Shown: in pieces, positions 1-7,653 of the stretch
Numbering within the stretch: position 1 is the first letter of the stretch
How the letters are laid out: the number at the start of each line of letters is the position of its first letter
NCBI RefSeq assembly: GCF_016862395.1
Contig: NZ_BOMW01000052.1
Location: 1-64,000, forward strand
Reading direction: 5' to 3'
Length of the DNA stretch: 64,000 nt
DNA from: Actinoplanes siamensis
GTDB lineage: Bacteria; Actinomycetota; Actinomycetes; Mycobacteriales; Micromonosporaceae
The notes under the pieces: model-generated
Database searches by the model: none
What the model saw: only the letters and a program-made list of their open reading frames with translations
What the model was told of the DNA's origin: nothing
Made by a program: the position numbers and the translations under genes

Positions 1-382
1 GCCCACCGAGAATGTCTAGTCTCCGGAGACGAGATTTTCTGGGCGGCTGATCGTGGCTTTCTCGACCGGGCCGCCGCGCGGTCTCGTCCCACTCCTCGTC
101 CTTCGCGGCGCGCACGTCATGGTGGCTGTAGATCAGGACTGTGGGGGCGCCCGGCTCAGCGCACCACTCGGCGTACACCTCCGGACCGCCTTGGGTGTCC
201 CACACCTCCACCGACGGAAAGCCCGTCTCACGCAACGCCGCCGCCAGCCAGGTCGCCGACCGCCGCAGATCAACCAGATGCTCCGGAATCCCGGCGACCG
301 ACGGAATCCGGACCCACTCCGCCAGCTCGGCAACCACGGCATCCCGATGCTTCGTCAGGAAACCGAGCGCAGTTGTGGTCAC
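1..382 (-). pseudogene. M20 family dipeptidase, N-terminal fragment, frameshifted
   Basis: Read from a GTG at 382, the minus strand gives about 90 residues typical of the N-terminus of M20 zinc dipeptidases. These include WVRIPSVAGIPEH, a VEVWDTQGGPEVYAEW stretch and the metal-site motif YSHHDVRAA (family consensus YGHYDVQP), then DEEWDET. The family would continue with PPFEP and the second metal-ligand region. Here the frame turns into unconserved Arg/Pro-rich sequence from about position 105, and a +1 shift gives PVEKATISRPENL before a stop at 16-18. What is seen is therefore a broken gene or a real frameshift, running off the left edge. It lies next to an integrase stub, so element-mediated disruption is plausible. 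Confidence 0.6.
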
Positions 383-437
383 TGGTGATCCCCGATTCGC
401 CCCGGCGGGGGCCACTGCGCCTACAGGCCCACGAAAG

Positions 438-770
438 CATGCTGTCCGCGCCGGGCTACCCCCGAACCGCGCCGGGCTGCCACCGGTGCGGCTGCACGAC
501 CTCCGGCACGGCGCCGCTTCCCTCGTCCACGAGGCCGGGGCGGATCTGAAGACGCTTCAGGATCTGCTGGGCCGTTCCAGCATCGTGGTCACCACCGACA
601 CCTACACCAGCGTGCTACCCGACTCCCAGCGCCGCTGCGCCGACGCGACCGCCGCCTTGGCCCTGGCCGCGGCCCGGCACACCCGCAAACGCATCAAGGA
701 AAAGCCGCGAAGAACCGGCCCGCAGGCCGCGAAGAAAAACAACACCTTCGGAGAAGCGACCCGCCGCTAA
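438..770 (+). pseudogene. Tyrosine recombinase/integrase, C-terminal fragment
   Basis: The last ~110 codons before the TAA at 768-770 match the C-terminal catalytic half of actinobacterial phage/AICE integrases. The HxxR box is present (LHDLRHG), as are DLKTLQDLLGRSS (family usually LGHSS, so the second His is replaced by Arg) and the nucleophile Tyr in TDTYTSV. A basic Lys/Arg tail follows. The SAM-like DNA-binding domain and the first catalytic Arg are absent, so this cannot recombine alone. A small internal duplication (RAGLPPN-RAGLPPV, near 447-490) marks the junction. It points toward the 3' end of tRNA-Arg, the usual position of an integrase beside its tRNA attachment site. Confidence 0.75.
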
Positions 771-930
771 GAAGCGAAGCCGCAGGTCACGCGCCCGCCG
801 AAACTCCCTGCGTCACGGACAGTGATGACACCCATGTGGCAGCCAACTGACACCCACCACCGTCCAACAAGGTCGGACAGCAAGAAGGGCCCGAACCGCA
901 TTTCTGCAGCTCAGGCCCATCTAAATCTTG

Positions 931-1003
931 TGCGCCCGAAGGGACTCGAACCCCTAACCTTCTGATCCGTAGTCAGATGCTCTATCCATTGAGCTACGGG
1001 CGC
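931..1003 (-). tRNA. tRNA-Arg (anticodon ACG)
   Basis: The reverse complement folds as a full cloverleaf: acceptor GCGCCCG pairs with CGGGCGC, the D-arm is GCTC/GAGC, the anticodon stem TCTGA/TCAGA encloses loop CTACGGA (anticodon ACG, read as ICG), and the T-arm is AGGGG-TTCGAGT-CCCTT. The discriminator is A and no CCA is encoded. Its 3' end faces the integrase stub, so it is the probable attachment site of a lost element. Confidence 0.95.
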
Positions 1004-1043
1004 TCTCTCAGTGCTCAGCCAGCATACACACCCGGCTTTCGCG

Positions 1044-1134
1044 CGGAGACTCCGGGATTCGAACCCGGGAGGGGCTTTAAAACCCCAACCGCATTAGCAG
1101 TGCGGCGCCATAGACCAGACTAGGCGAAGTCTCC
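1044..1134 (-). tRNA. tRNA-Ser (anticodon GCT)
   Basis: A 91-nt class II tRNA with acceptor GGAGACT/AGTCTCC, anticodon loop CTGCTAA (GCT), a long variable arm (TTGGGG...CCCC) and T-loop TTCGAAT. It is transcribed in the same direction as tRNA-Arg, 40 bp upstream of it, so the two probably form one transcript. Confidence 0.95.
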
Positions 1135-1278
1135 CCGGTGACCCGTGAGAGTCACCGAGGTCTGAGAATACCGGACCGCTCCGGGGCCGCACAAAGAGGT
1201 CGGCCCCAAACCTCCCGAAGATCTGCCTCGACGGCTCCGAACAGGCGAAACGTCGCGGTTGCGACTAGGCTGCTCAGG

Positions 1279-2397
1279 ATGGAGGAGAAGCAGACGCCGC
1301 GCGCCCGAAACCCGCGCACGCCCTTCAGCGCACCGGAGTCGGAGCAGCCGGCCTCGCGGCCGTCGCGTCGTGAGGCGCCGCCGTCGGTCACCTTCCAGCC
1401 ACCGCGCCCCGGGGCGAGTGCTGAAGGTCACTCTTCGAAACCGCTTTCCGGTACGCCGGAGGACCCGTCCCCCACCCCACCGGCGTCCCGCCCGGCGGCC
1501 AAGCGAGCCCCGCGAGTGCCGAAACCGGCGGCCCGGTCGGCCCGCTCCGGCGAGGAGCCCGAGTCCACCCCGGTGAGCACGGCCACACCGGCGGACAGCC
1601 CGGAGATCACTGCCCCACCGCCGGCACGGCCGCGCGCCAGGAAAACCGCGGCGAAGGCGGCCCCGCGCGCCGGCGCCGCCACCAAAGCCACATCCACGGA
1701 CTCGACAAAACCGGCCATCCCCACAAAACGCCCACGCAAGAGCGCACCCGCGAAGGCCCAGGCCGAAATCCCCGCGGCCGAGCCGGTAACCGCCCTCGGG
1801 CCGGTGAGCACGGCAGAGCCGGAGAAGGAGCGGGACCCCACAGCCCCCGCCCCGGACCAACTCCTGCTCGACCTCTGGCCCCGCCTGCTGGCCGACCCTC
1901 GCAACGCCCTCGGGCTCCTCGCCGACACCGCGGTCCGGACCCTCGGCCCGCGAGCCGCCGCCTGGGCCGCCCACACCCGCGCCACCTACCCGGCCGCCAG
2001 CCGGAAGGCCCTGGCCCGGCTCGCCACCGCCCAGTTCACCCGCGCTGCGGAGCGGCGCGGTGTGCTGAGCGCGCTGTCCGGGACGTACGCCCCGATCGCT
2101 CTTGTCGCCACGGCCGCGCTCACGCACGCCGAGCTGGTGTTGCACCTGGCCGCGGCGTACGGCCTCGATCCGACCCACCCGGACCGGGCGGCGGAGATCC
2201 TGGTGCTGCTGCCGGATTACCGCCGCGGCGCGGCCTGGGCCGGGCTGCGGCTGGCGGACCGCTACCTGCCCGGCACCGGCCTGCTCAGCGCCGTGCTGGG
2301 CGGCCGCAACACGACGGAGGCGGTCGCCACCCGGGCCGAGCGCCGCTACGGGTGGTACGCCAGCCAGTCGAGCCAGGAGTCGGGCAGCAGCTCGTAG
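1279..2397 (+). CDS. EcsC-like protein with long Ala/Pro/Lys-rich N-terminus
   Basis: 372 residues from ATG 1279. The first ~190 residues are low-complexity Ala/Pro/Lys/Arg with repeated KPAA-, KSAPAK- and RPRA-like blocks, probably disordered and basic. From ~191 a helical domain begins (LLLDLWPRLLADPRNALGLL). Its YGLDPTHPDRAAEILVLLPDY segment resembles EcsC-family proteins of actinobacteria. No catalytic motif or membrane segment is evident, and the function is unknown. The in-frame ORF is open further upstream, but that part would overlap the tRNA-Ser region. The 3' end overlaps the convergent CPBP protease gene by 52 bp. Confidence 0.6.
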   Translation: MEEKQTPRARNPRTPFSAPESEQPASRPSRREAPPSVTFQPPRPGASAEGHSSKPLSGTPEDPSPTPPASRPAAKRAPRVPKPAARSARSGEEPESTPVSTATPADSPEITAPPPARPRARKTAAKAAPRAGAATKATSTDSTKPAIPTKRPRKSAPAKAQAEIPAAEPVTALGPVSTAEPEKERDPTAPAPDQLLLDLWPRLLADPRNALGLLADTAVRTLGPRAAAWAAHTRATYPAASRKALARLATAQFTRAAERRGVLSALSGTYAPIALVATAALTHAELVLHLAAAYGLDPTHPDRAAEILVLLPDYRRGAAWAGLRLADRYLPGTGLLSAVLGGRNTTEAVATRAERRYGWYASQSSQESGSSS

Positions 2398-3152
2398 CCG
2401 ACGAACGCGGTGATGTCGAGGAGGCTGTGCGCCACGATCAGCGGCATCACCCGTTTCGTCCGCAGGTAGAACAGCGCGAACACCACACCCATCACGACGT
2501 TGCCGAGGAAGCCGCCGAAGCCCTGGTAGAGGTGGTACGACCCGCGCAGCGCGGCGGAGCACACAATGATCATCGGAACCGGGAGGCGGCCGATCTGCCG
2601 CAACCGGGTGATCAGGTAGCCGACCACCAGCACCTCCTCCAGCACCGCGTTCTGGATCGCGGCGAGGATCAGCACCGGGACCGTCCACCAGTACGCGTTC
2701 AGCCCGGACGGGACGATCTGCGCGCTGAGTCCGAGGTGGAGCGCGGCGTACACCAGAAGCAGTCCGGGAATGCCGATGCCGGCCGCGAGGCCGGCGCCCC
2801 AGCCGGTGTCGAAGCCGGGCCGGCGGAAGTCGATGCCGAGGTCCCGGCCCGGCCGCATGCCGTCGCGGCGCAGCAGGTACCACGCCAACGCGACGGGAAC
2901 CAGGTCGAAGAGGATGCCCAGCACCTGGTTGGTGAGATCCAGATACGGCCGGGCCGAGGTGGTGGGGTTCAGCGTGGCGGTCTGGCTGGCCAGCGGTCGG
3001 CCCGCGGTGAGCTTGGCGGTCAGCGAGACCACCGACCAGATCGCCGACTGCCCGAGGGACAGCAGCAGGACGACGGCTATCTCGGCAGGGTACGCCGATC
3101 GGGTGGACTGCTGTCGCTCGAGGGTCACGGAGCCAACTGTACGAGGGCACAA
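2346..3152 (-). CDS. CPBP (CAAX/Abi) family intramembrane metalloprotease
   Basis: 268 residues with about seven hydrophobic helices. The CPBP signature is complete: EE at residues 172-173 (VLEEVLVVGYL), His 207 in the Y-H-L-Y-Q-G-F motif and His 242 in AHSLLD, which together form the glutamate/histidine active site in the membrane. The family processes prenylated or small peptides and often supports immunity or secretion, but nothing here names a substrate. The start is uncertain: GTG at 3128 is an alternative. It is convergent with the EcsC-like gene (3' overlap 52 bp). Confidence 0.85.
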   Translation of the reverse strand: MCPRTVGSVTLERQQSTRSAYPAEIAVVLLLSLGQSAIWSVVSLTAKLTAGRPLASQTATLNPTTSARPYLDLTNQVLGILFDLVPVALAWYLLRRDGMRPGRDLGIDFRRPGFDTGWGAGLAAGIGIPGLLLVYAALHLGLSAQIVPSGLNAYWWTVPVLILAAIQNAVLEEVLVVGYLITRLRQIGRLPVPMIIVCSAALRGSYHLYQGFGGFLGNVVMGVVFALFYLRTKRVMPLIVAHSLLDITAFVGYELLPDSWLDWLAYHP

Positions 3153-3245
3153 ATTCGGTCATTTGGGCCAGAGGCGCGCCGGGACCCGTGACCAGTCGCA
3201 CTTCAAGTACGTCGTCTTCCCGACTGTGCTGACCACGCTGAATGC

Positions 3246-4355
3246 ATGGGAGACCTCGCACGCTTGCTCAAGGAGAGCTGGAGTCTCGTCGAGGAACATC
3301 AGGACAAGGTCGCCGGCTACTTCTACGCCCGTATGTTCCTCTCGCACCCGGACCTGCGCGAGCTCTTCCCGGTGCAGATGGACGTGCAGCGCACCCGGCT
3401 GCTGAGCGCGATCGTCACAGCGGTGCAGACCCTGGAGGACCCCGAGCGCTTCGACGACTATCTGCGCGCGCTTGGCCGGGACCACCGGAAGTTCCACGTC
3501 GCGCCGGAGCATTACGAGGTGGTGGGCGGCTCCTTGATCGAGGCGATGCGCGCGCACGCGGGCGAGCAGTGGTGCATCGAGTACGACCAGGCCTGGGCCG
3601 ACGCGTACGCCATGATCGCGGCCAGGATGCTGGCCGGCGCCAACGCTGATCAGAATCCGCCTTACTGGTACGGGGAGGTGGTCCAGCACGAACGCCGCTC
3701 GCAGGACATCGCGGTCTTCACCGTGCTGCCGATGCAGCCGCTGGAGTACCGCGCCGGGCAGTACTTGAGCCTGGAGGCAACCGCGTACCAACCGCGGCTG
3801 TGGCGCACCTACTCACCGGCGAACGCCCCGCGCCGGGACAACACTCTGGAGTTCCACGTCCGCGCGCTGGGCGCCGGCTGGGTGTCCAGCGTCCTGGTCC
3901 GCAGGCTGCGGGTGGGTGACATGATCAAGATGGCCGCGCCGATGGGCTCGATGACCCTGGACCGAAGATCGACCCGGGACGCCGTGTTCGTGGCCGGCGG
4001 CACCGGCCTGGCTCCCATCAAGTCCCTGCTGGAGGAGCTGACCAGGTACAACCGGACCCGCTGGGTGCACGTCTTCTTCGGCGCGCGGACCCGCGAGGAC
4101 CTCTACGACCTGGCCGAGCTGAATCGCCTGGCCGCACGTTATCCCTGGCTGTCGGTGGTGACCGCGTGCAGCGACGACCCGACCTTCGCCGGCGAGCGCG
4201 GCGACATCTCGGAGGTGGTGGCCCGGTACGGCCCGTGGAACGAGCACGACTTCTTCGTCTCCGGCTCCGGCGCCATGGTCCGGGCGACGCTGCGGAAGCT
4301 GGCCGAGCTGCAGGTGCCGTCGGTCCGGATCAAGTACGACAGCTTCAATGGCTAG
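3246..4355 (+). CDS. Flavohaemoglobin-type globin/ferredoxin reductase (nitric oxide dioxygenase-like)
   Basis: 369 residues. The globin domain (~1-135) has B10 Tyr 27 in YFYARMF and proximal His 80 in LGRDHRKF, as in Hmp. An FAD domain follows, with the R-x-Y-S motif (WRTYSPANA), then an NAD(P)H domain with VAGGTGLAPIKS and the C-terminal VSGSG-AMVRATL region. The family oxidises NO to nitrate with O2 and NADH in the cytoplasm. The tail ends at KYDSFNG. It overlaps the convergent deformylase fusion gene by 4 bp. A 10-mer shared with the SoxR operator (GCACTTCAAG) lies at 3198-3207, upstream of the start. Confidence 0.88.
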   Translation: MGDLARLLKESWSLVEEHQDKVAGYFYARMFLSHPDLRELFPVQMDVQRTRLLSAIVTAVQTLEDPERFDDYLRALGRDHRKFHVAPEHYEVVGGSLIEAMRAHAGEQWCIEYDQAWADAYAMIAARMLAGANADQNPPYWYGEVVQHERRSQDIAVFTVLPMQPLEYRAGQYLSLEATAYQPRLWRTYSPANAPRRDNTLEFHVRALGAGWVSSVLVRRLRVGDMIKMAAPMGSMTLDRRSTRDAVFVAGGTGLAPIKSLLEELTRYNRTRWVHVFFGARTREDLYDLAELNRLAARYPWLSVVTACSDDPTFAGERGDISEVVARYGPWNEHDFFVSGSGAMVRATLRKLAELQVPSVRIKYDSFNG

Positions 4356-5884
4356 TAGTCCCAGGGGCGGCCGGTCTGCTGGTATTGCGCCACCGGGACC
4401 AGCTTCGCGTCGTGCGCCATCCGGTCCACGTACAACCGGCCCTCCAGGTGATCGATCTCGTGACCGACCAGTCGCGCCAGCGCCCGCTCGAACGTGGTCA
4501 CCACCCGGGTGCCGTCGAAGCGCGCGTGTTCCACGTCCACGCGCAGCGGCCGGCGCACCAGCCCCCGGTAGTCGAAGAAGGACAGGCAGCCCTCGTACTG
4601 CTCGTCGGTCTCCGGCGACTCGCCGACCACCCGCGGGTTGAGCAGCACGACGGGCTCCAGCTCACGCTCCGGCGGGCGGACCACGGCGGCCGCCACCGGC
4701 ACCCCGACCTGGGTCGCGGCCAGGCCCACCCCTTTGCTGAACTCGTGCAGGTCCTCCAGCTGGGCCAGCGAGGTGAGCAGACGGGTGACGGTCTCCCGGG
4801 CGGACGCGCCCTCCCGGGGCAGCTGGAAGTGCCGGGCGCGCTGCCGGAGCAGGTCCGAGCCGCGCTGCACGATGCCGATGCCGCGCATCCGGTGCGAGGC
4901 GCGCGGCAGCATCGGCTCGGCCGGCGCCAGTTCGTCGTGGACGGGTGCGTCGGCGCCGCGGAACCGCCATTCCAGCCGGTACCGGGCGTTCAACAGAGGC
5001 TGATCGGTGGACCACTCGAAGATGGCGCGACCTCCCTCGTTGCGGCGTTCCAGCGGGCTGCGCACCGGGACTTCCGCGTTCAGGGAGACCTCGACGCCCC
5101 AGACCTGGGGCTCGAAGCGCTCCGGGAAGTCCAGACGCACGGTGAGCGAGCGGGTCGGCAGCCGCACGGCGCGCTGGAACCACTGGCCCCACTTCTCCTC
5201 GCCGACCGTGTACGCGTACTCGATGGTGGTGCGCTCGCCGGGATAGAGCGGGAACTGCCCGCGCTCGTTGGCGAAGAGCAGCCAGATCTCCTTGGCCGCG
5301 TCCCGGTCGAGCTTGACCCGCCACTGCATCGGCTCGGCGGCGTCCCCCTCACCGGCCATCGCGTGGACGTCCATCTCCTCGAACGTCAGCGGGTTCTCCC
5401 GGTGGTGCCGGTTGGAGCCGGCCGGGTCGTTCGGGTAGCGGTCGACGGCGATCTTCACGAGGTACCGGGTGACCGGCTCGACGCCGGCGTTGTAGAGCGC
5501 CCGCACCACCCGGCAGCGGTAGGCGCCGCCGATGTACGCCAGTTCGGCGATCTCGCGCTCCACCACCAGGCCGGTGCCCGGGGGCAGCCACTGGGCCGGC
5601 ACCGGCGGGTCGCGGTGCGGACCGGAGCCACGGGCGTGCCGGAGTTCGTCGTACTCCTGGAAGCGCTGCCAGATCGCGCCGCCGGCGCCCAGCACCGCCT
5701 CGGCCCGGCGGGCGAAGTCCTCTGTCGGCTTGTGCCGGCGTCCCTCCACGTGGCTGACGTAGGACGGATCGAAGCCCATGCGCGCGGCGAGCTGCTTCTT
5801 CGTCATTCCACGCTCGACCCGCCATTGCGCAAGCGCCGTGACGAACTGGTCTGCGGCCCGTTCAATGGGCGAGGTGGTCATCAC
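4352..5884 (-). CDS. XRE-type HTH regulator fused to a peptide deformylase domain
   Basis: 510 residues in three parts. Residues ~17-65 are a Cro/CI-type HTH (RGMTKKQLAARMGFDPSYVS). Residues ~105-310 are a beta-rich segment of unknown family. Residues ~335-505 are a peptide deformylase domain with all three signatures: GVGLAATQ (385-392), EGCLSF with Cys 433, and HEIDHL with His 475, Glu 476 and His 479. All three metal ligands and the catalytic Glu are kept, so deformylase activity is likely; DNA binding is inferred. No formyltransferase gene is adjacent, so this is not the housekeeping def locus. ATG 5884 gives the full HTH; ATG 5881 is an alternative. Confidence 0.88.
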   Translation of the reverse strand: MMTTSPIERAADQFVTALAQWRVERGMTKKQLAARMGFDPSYVSHVEGRRHKPTEDFARRAEAVLGAGGAIWQRFQEYDELRHARGSGPHRDPPVPAQWLPPGTGLVVEREIAELAYIGGAYRCRVVRALYNAGVEPVTRYLVKIAVDRYPNDPAGSNRHHRENPLTFEEMDVHAMAGEGDAAEPMQWRVKLDRDAAKEIWLLFANERGQFPLYPGERTTIEYAYTVGEEKWGQWFQRAVRLPTRSLTVRLDFPERFEPQVWGVEVSLNAEVPVRSPLERRNEGGRAIFEWSTDQPLLNARYRLEWRFRGADAPVHDELAPAEPMLPRASHRMRGIGIVQRGSDLLRQRARHFQLPREGASARETVTRLLTSLAQLEDLHEFSKGVGLAATQVGVPVAAAVVRPPERELEPVVLLNPRVVGESPETDEQYEGCLSFFDYRGLVRRPLRVDVEHARFDGTRVVTTFERALARLVGHEIDHLEGRLYVDRMAHDAKLVPVAQYQQTGRPWDY

Positions 5885-6047
5885 GGATGTCCCCTTCGCG
5901 ACGGCACCCTCAGTGTCACGGCACCGGGTATCCGGATGGGGCTAGTAGCGCGTTGCCGACAGGTACCTTGACAAATCCGACAGCCTTGCCACGCTACGTT
6001 AGGTAACCCTTGCATTGGGTATTAGTCCGAAAGATGCCTGTCGAATA

Positions 6048-6066
6048 GTTGGTTAGGCTACCCTTA
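6048..6066 (+). promoter_or_regulatory. Iron box (DmdR/IdeR-type operator)
   Basis: The core GGTTAGGCTA (6051-6060) and flanks match about 15 of 19 positions of the actinobacterial iron-box consensus (TTAGGTTAGGCTAACCTAA). A second partial site, GTTAGGTAACC, lies at 5999-6009. Both precede the FhuF-like gene, predicting iron-dependent repression. Confidence 0.65.
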
Positions 6067-6132
6067 ACCGAGTACTCTCGGTCGCCTTGAGGCACTGCAA
6101 GGGAGCGGTGGGGTGGAAGAGCTGGTGAGCAA

Positions 6133-6915
6133 GTGAGCATCACGCTGGAACTCACCGGCTCGCGTCCGCTGGCGCCGGTGACCGCGGCTTTGCGCTCCAT
6201 GTTCGGCGGCATCGACGTGCCGTCGCTGGCGCCCGGCCTGACCGTGCCGCACCAGGCGGGCTGGCGGCCCGCCGCGGAGCTCGCCGGCCCCGCCCTGAGC
6301 GCCTTCCTGGCGGACGCCGGCCGCCGCTGGAACGCGCAGCCGCACGCCGCCGCGGCGCTCGCCTGGAAGGCGTACACCTACTGGATGGCGCTCCCCGCGG
6401 TCCTCGGCTGGACCTCGGCCCGCCGGGTCCCGTTGATCACCGCCAGTAACGTCCTGATGAGCTTCGACAACCCGAACGTGTTGATCACGTTGGGTATCCG
6501 GCCGGGAACGCCGGTGGCGGTCCTGCCGACCGACTCCCTCGCGCTGACGAACCACCCGGACGCGGTCGTCGTCCCGGACGAGGAGACGCTGCTCGCGGAG
6601 TTCCGCCGCGCGGTCCTCGACGAACACCTGACGCCGCTGCTGGACGCCATCCACACCCATGTCCGCCTGGGCAAACGGCCGCTGCTCGGCTCGCTGGCCT
6701 CCGGCATCGCGTACGGCGTGCTGCGTTCCGCGGACGCCGCCGCGGGCTCCCCGGCCGAGTCGGTCGACCGGCTGTTGGGGGCGCTGGACATCCGCGATCT
6801 GATCGATCTGGTCCCGGCCGCGAACGGCCGGCTCGACGTGCAGCGCAGGACCTGCTGCCTGGCGTTCACGCTGCCGAAGCCGAAGCTCTGCCCCGGCTGC
6901 TGCATCAAGCGCTGA
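6133..6915 (+). CDS. FhuF-like ferric-siderophore reductase ([2Fe-2S])
   Basis: 260 residues from GTG 6133. The C-terminus carries the FhuF cysteine pattern C-C-x10-C-x2-C (Cys 241, 242, 253, 256), which binds an unusual [2Fe-2S] cluster. The middle (LITASNVLMSFDNPNVLIT) resembles FhuF/IucA-related iron-reductase proteins. These cytoplasmic enzymes reduce ferric siderophore to release iron. No transporter or siderophore synthase gene is adjacent, so it acts as a stand-alone reductase. Two iron-box-like sites in the 248-bp upstream region support repression by DmdR/IdeR when iron is plentiful. Confidence 0.85.
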   Translation: MSITLELTGSRPLAPVTAALRSMFGGIDVPSLAPGLTVPHQAGWRPAAELAGPALSAFLADAGRRWNAQPHAAAALAWKAYTYWMALPAVLGWTSARRVPLITASNVLMSFDNPNVLITLGIRPGTPVAVLPTDSLALTNHPDAVVVPDEETLLAEFRRAVLDEHLTPLLDAIHTHVRLGKRPLLGSLASGIAYGVLRSADAAAGSPAESVDRLLGALDIRDLIDLVPAANGRLDVQRRTCCLAFTLPKPKLCPGCCIKR

Positions 6916-7092
6916 CCCTCTCGCTCCCGCGGCCCGTTTTCGCTTTATCGAATTACCGCCGCACCTCTCCGCAATCCGGCATTCCCTCGGAGCACGCGAT
7001 TCCGCGGCGTTCCGGCCGATCGCCGGCGAGGTCCCGGCCGCAGGCGGCCGATCAAGATCCAATTGCTGGTGTACGGCCGAAGCGCGCGGCCG

Positions 7093-7503
7093 TCAGTCGG
7101 AGGCCGGCAGGCCGAAGAGGGGCAGGCACCGGGCCAAACCGGAGACCGTGACGGCCGGACGGTCCTGCTGGAGCCAGGACTCGCGGGTGAGCCGCAGACG
7201 ATCCGAGATCAGGGACTGCGCGCCGCGGGCGTCGACAGAGATGCCGTCCGGTTCGTAGCCGAGTCGGCGGGAGATCGCCTGCGAAGCGTGGTTGTCCTGG
7301 AAGACCTCGCTGCGGGCGTACCGGGCGCCCAGATGGTCGAAGGCCAGGCTCAGCAACCCGACCCGTGCCGCGGTGCCGAGACCCTGACCGTGGTGCGGCA
7401 ACCCGAGCCAGGACCAGGTGCTCACCTCCCGCACGACAGGGAAGTCCCGTGCCCGCAACGCCGCCATGCCCACCGGCACGCCGTCGGCGAAGACCCCGAG
7501 CAT
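7093..7503 (-). CDS. GNAT acetyltransferase, N-terminally truncated
   Basis: 136 residues from ATG 7503. The RimJ/RimL-type core is present: VGMAALRARDF, WLGLPHHGQGLGTAAR (acetyl-CoA loop) and SEVFQDNHASQAISRRLGYEPDG. Full-length relatives are about 190-200 residues, so roughly 60 N-terminal residues are missing. An in-frame TGA sits two codons upstream of the ATG, so no longer start is possible. It is probably a decaying gene, though a short functional form cannot be excluded. Confidence 0.65.
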   Translation of the reverse strand: MLGVFADGVPVGMAALRARDFPVVREVSTWSWLGLPHHGQGLGTAARVGLLSLAFDHLGARYARSEVFQDNHASQAISRRLGYEPDGISVDARGAQSLISDRLRLTRESWLQQDRPAVTVSGLARCLPLFGLPASD

Positions 7504-7653
7504 GGATCAGATCCTGGTGCCGCCCGCTCCCGGCCCGCCACCAATTTTCCGCCGTCACGCTTCCCACCACCGCGTGCTCTCGTCCAGCCGCCGGGATTGC
7601 GGCGGCCGCGGCCCGGTCCGGCCCGCGCGTGCCGGCCCGCCGACGGGCTCAGG

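Noticed and set aside
1120..3261. 713-residue protein on the minus strand
   Set aside because: It is antisense or frame-shadow to the EcsC-like and CPBP genes; composition is Arg/Gly-rich without motifs.
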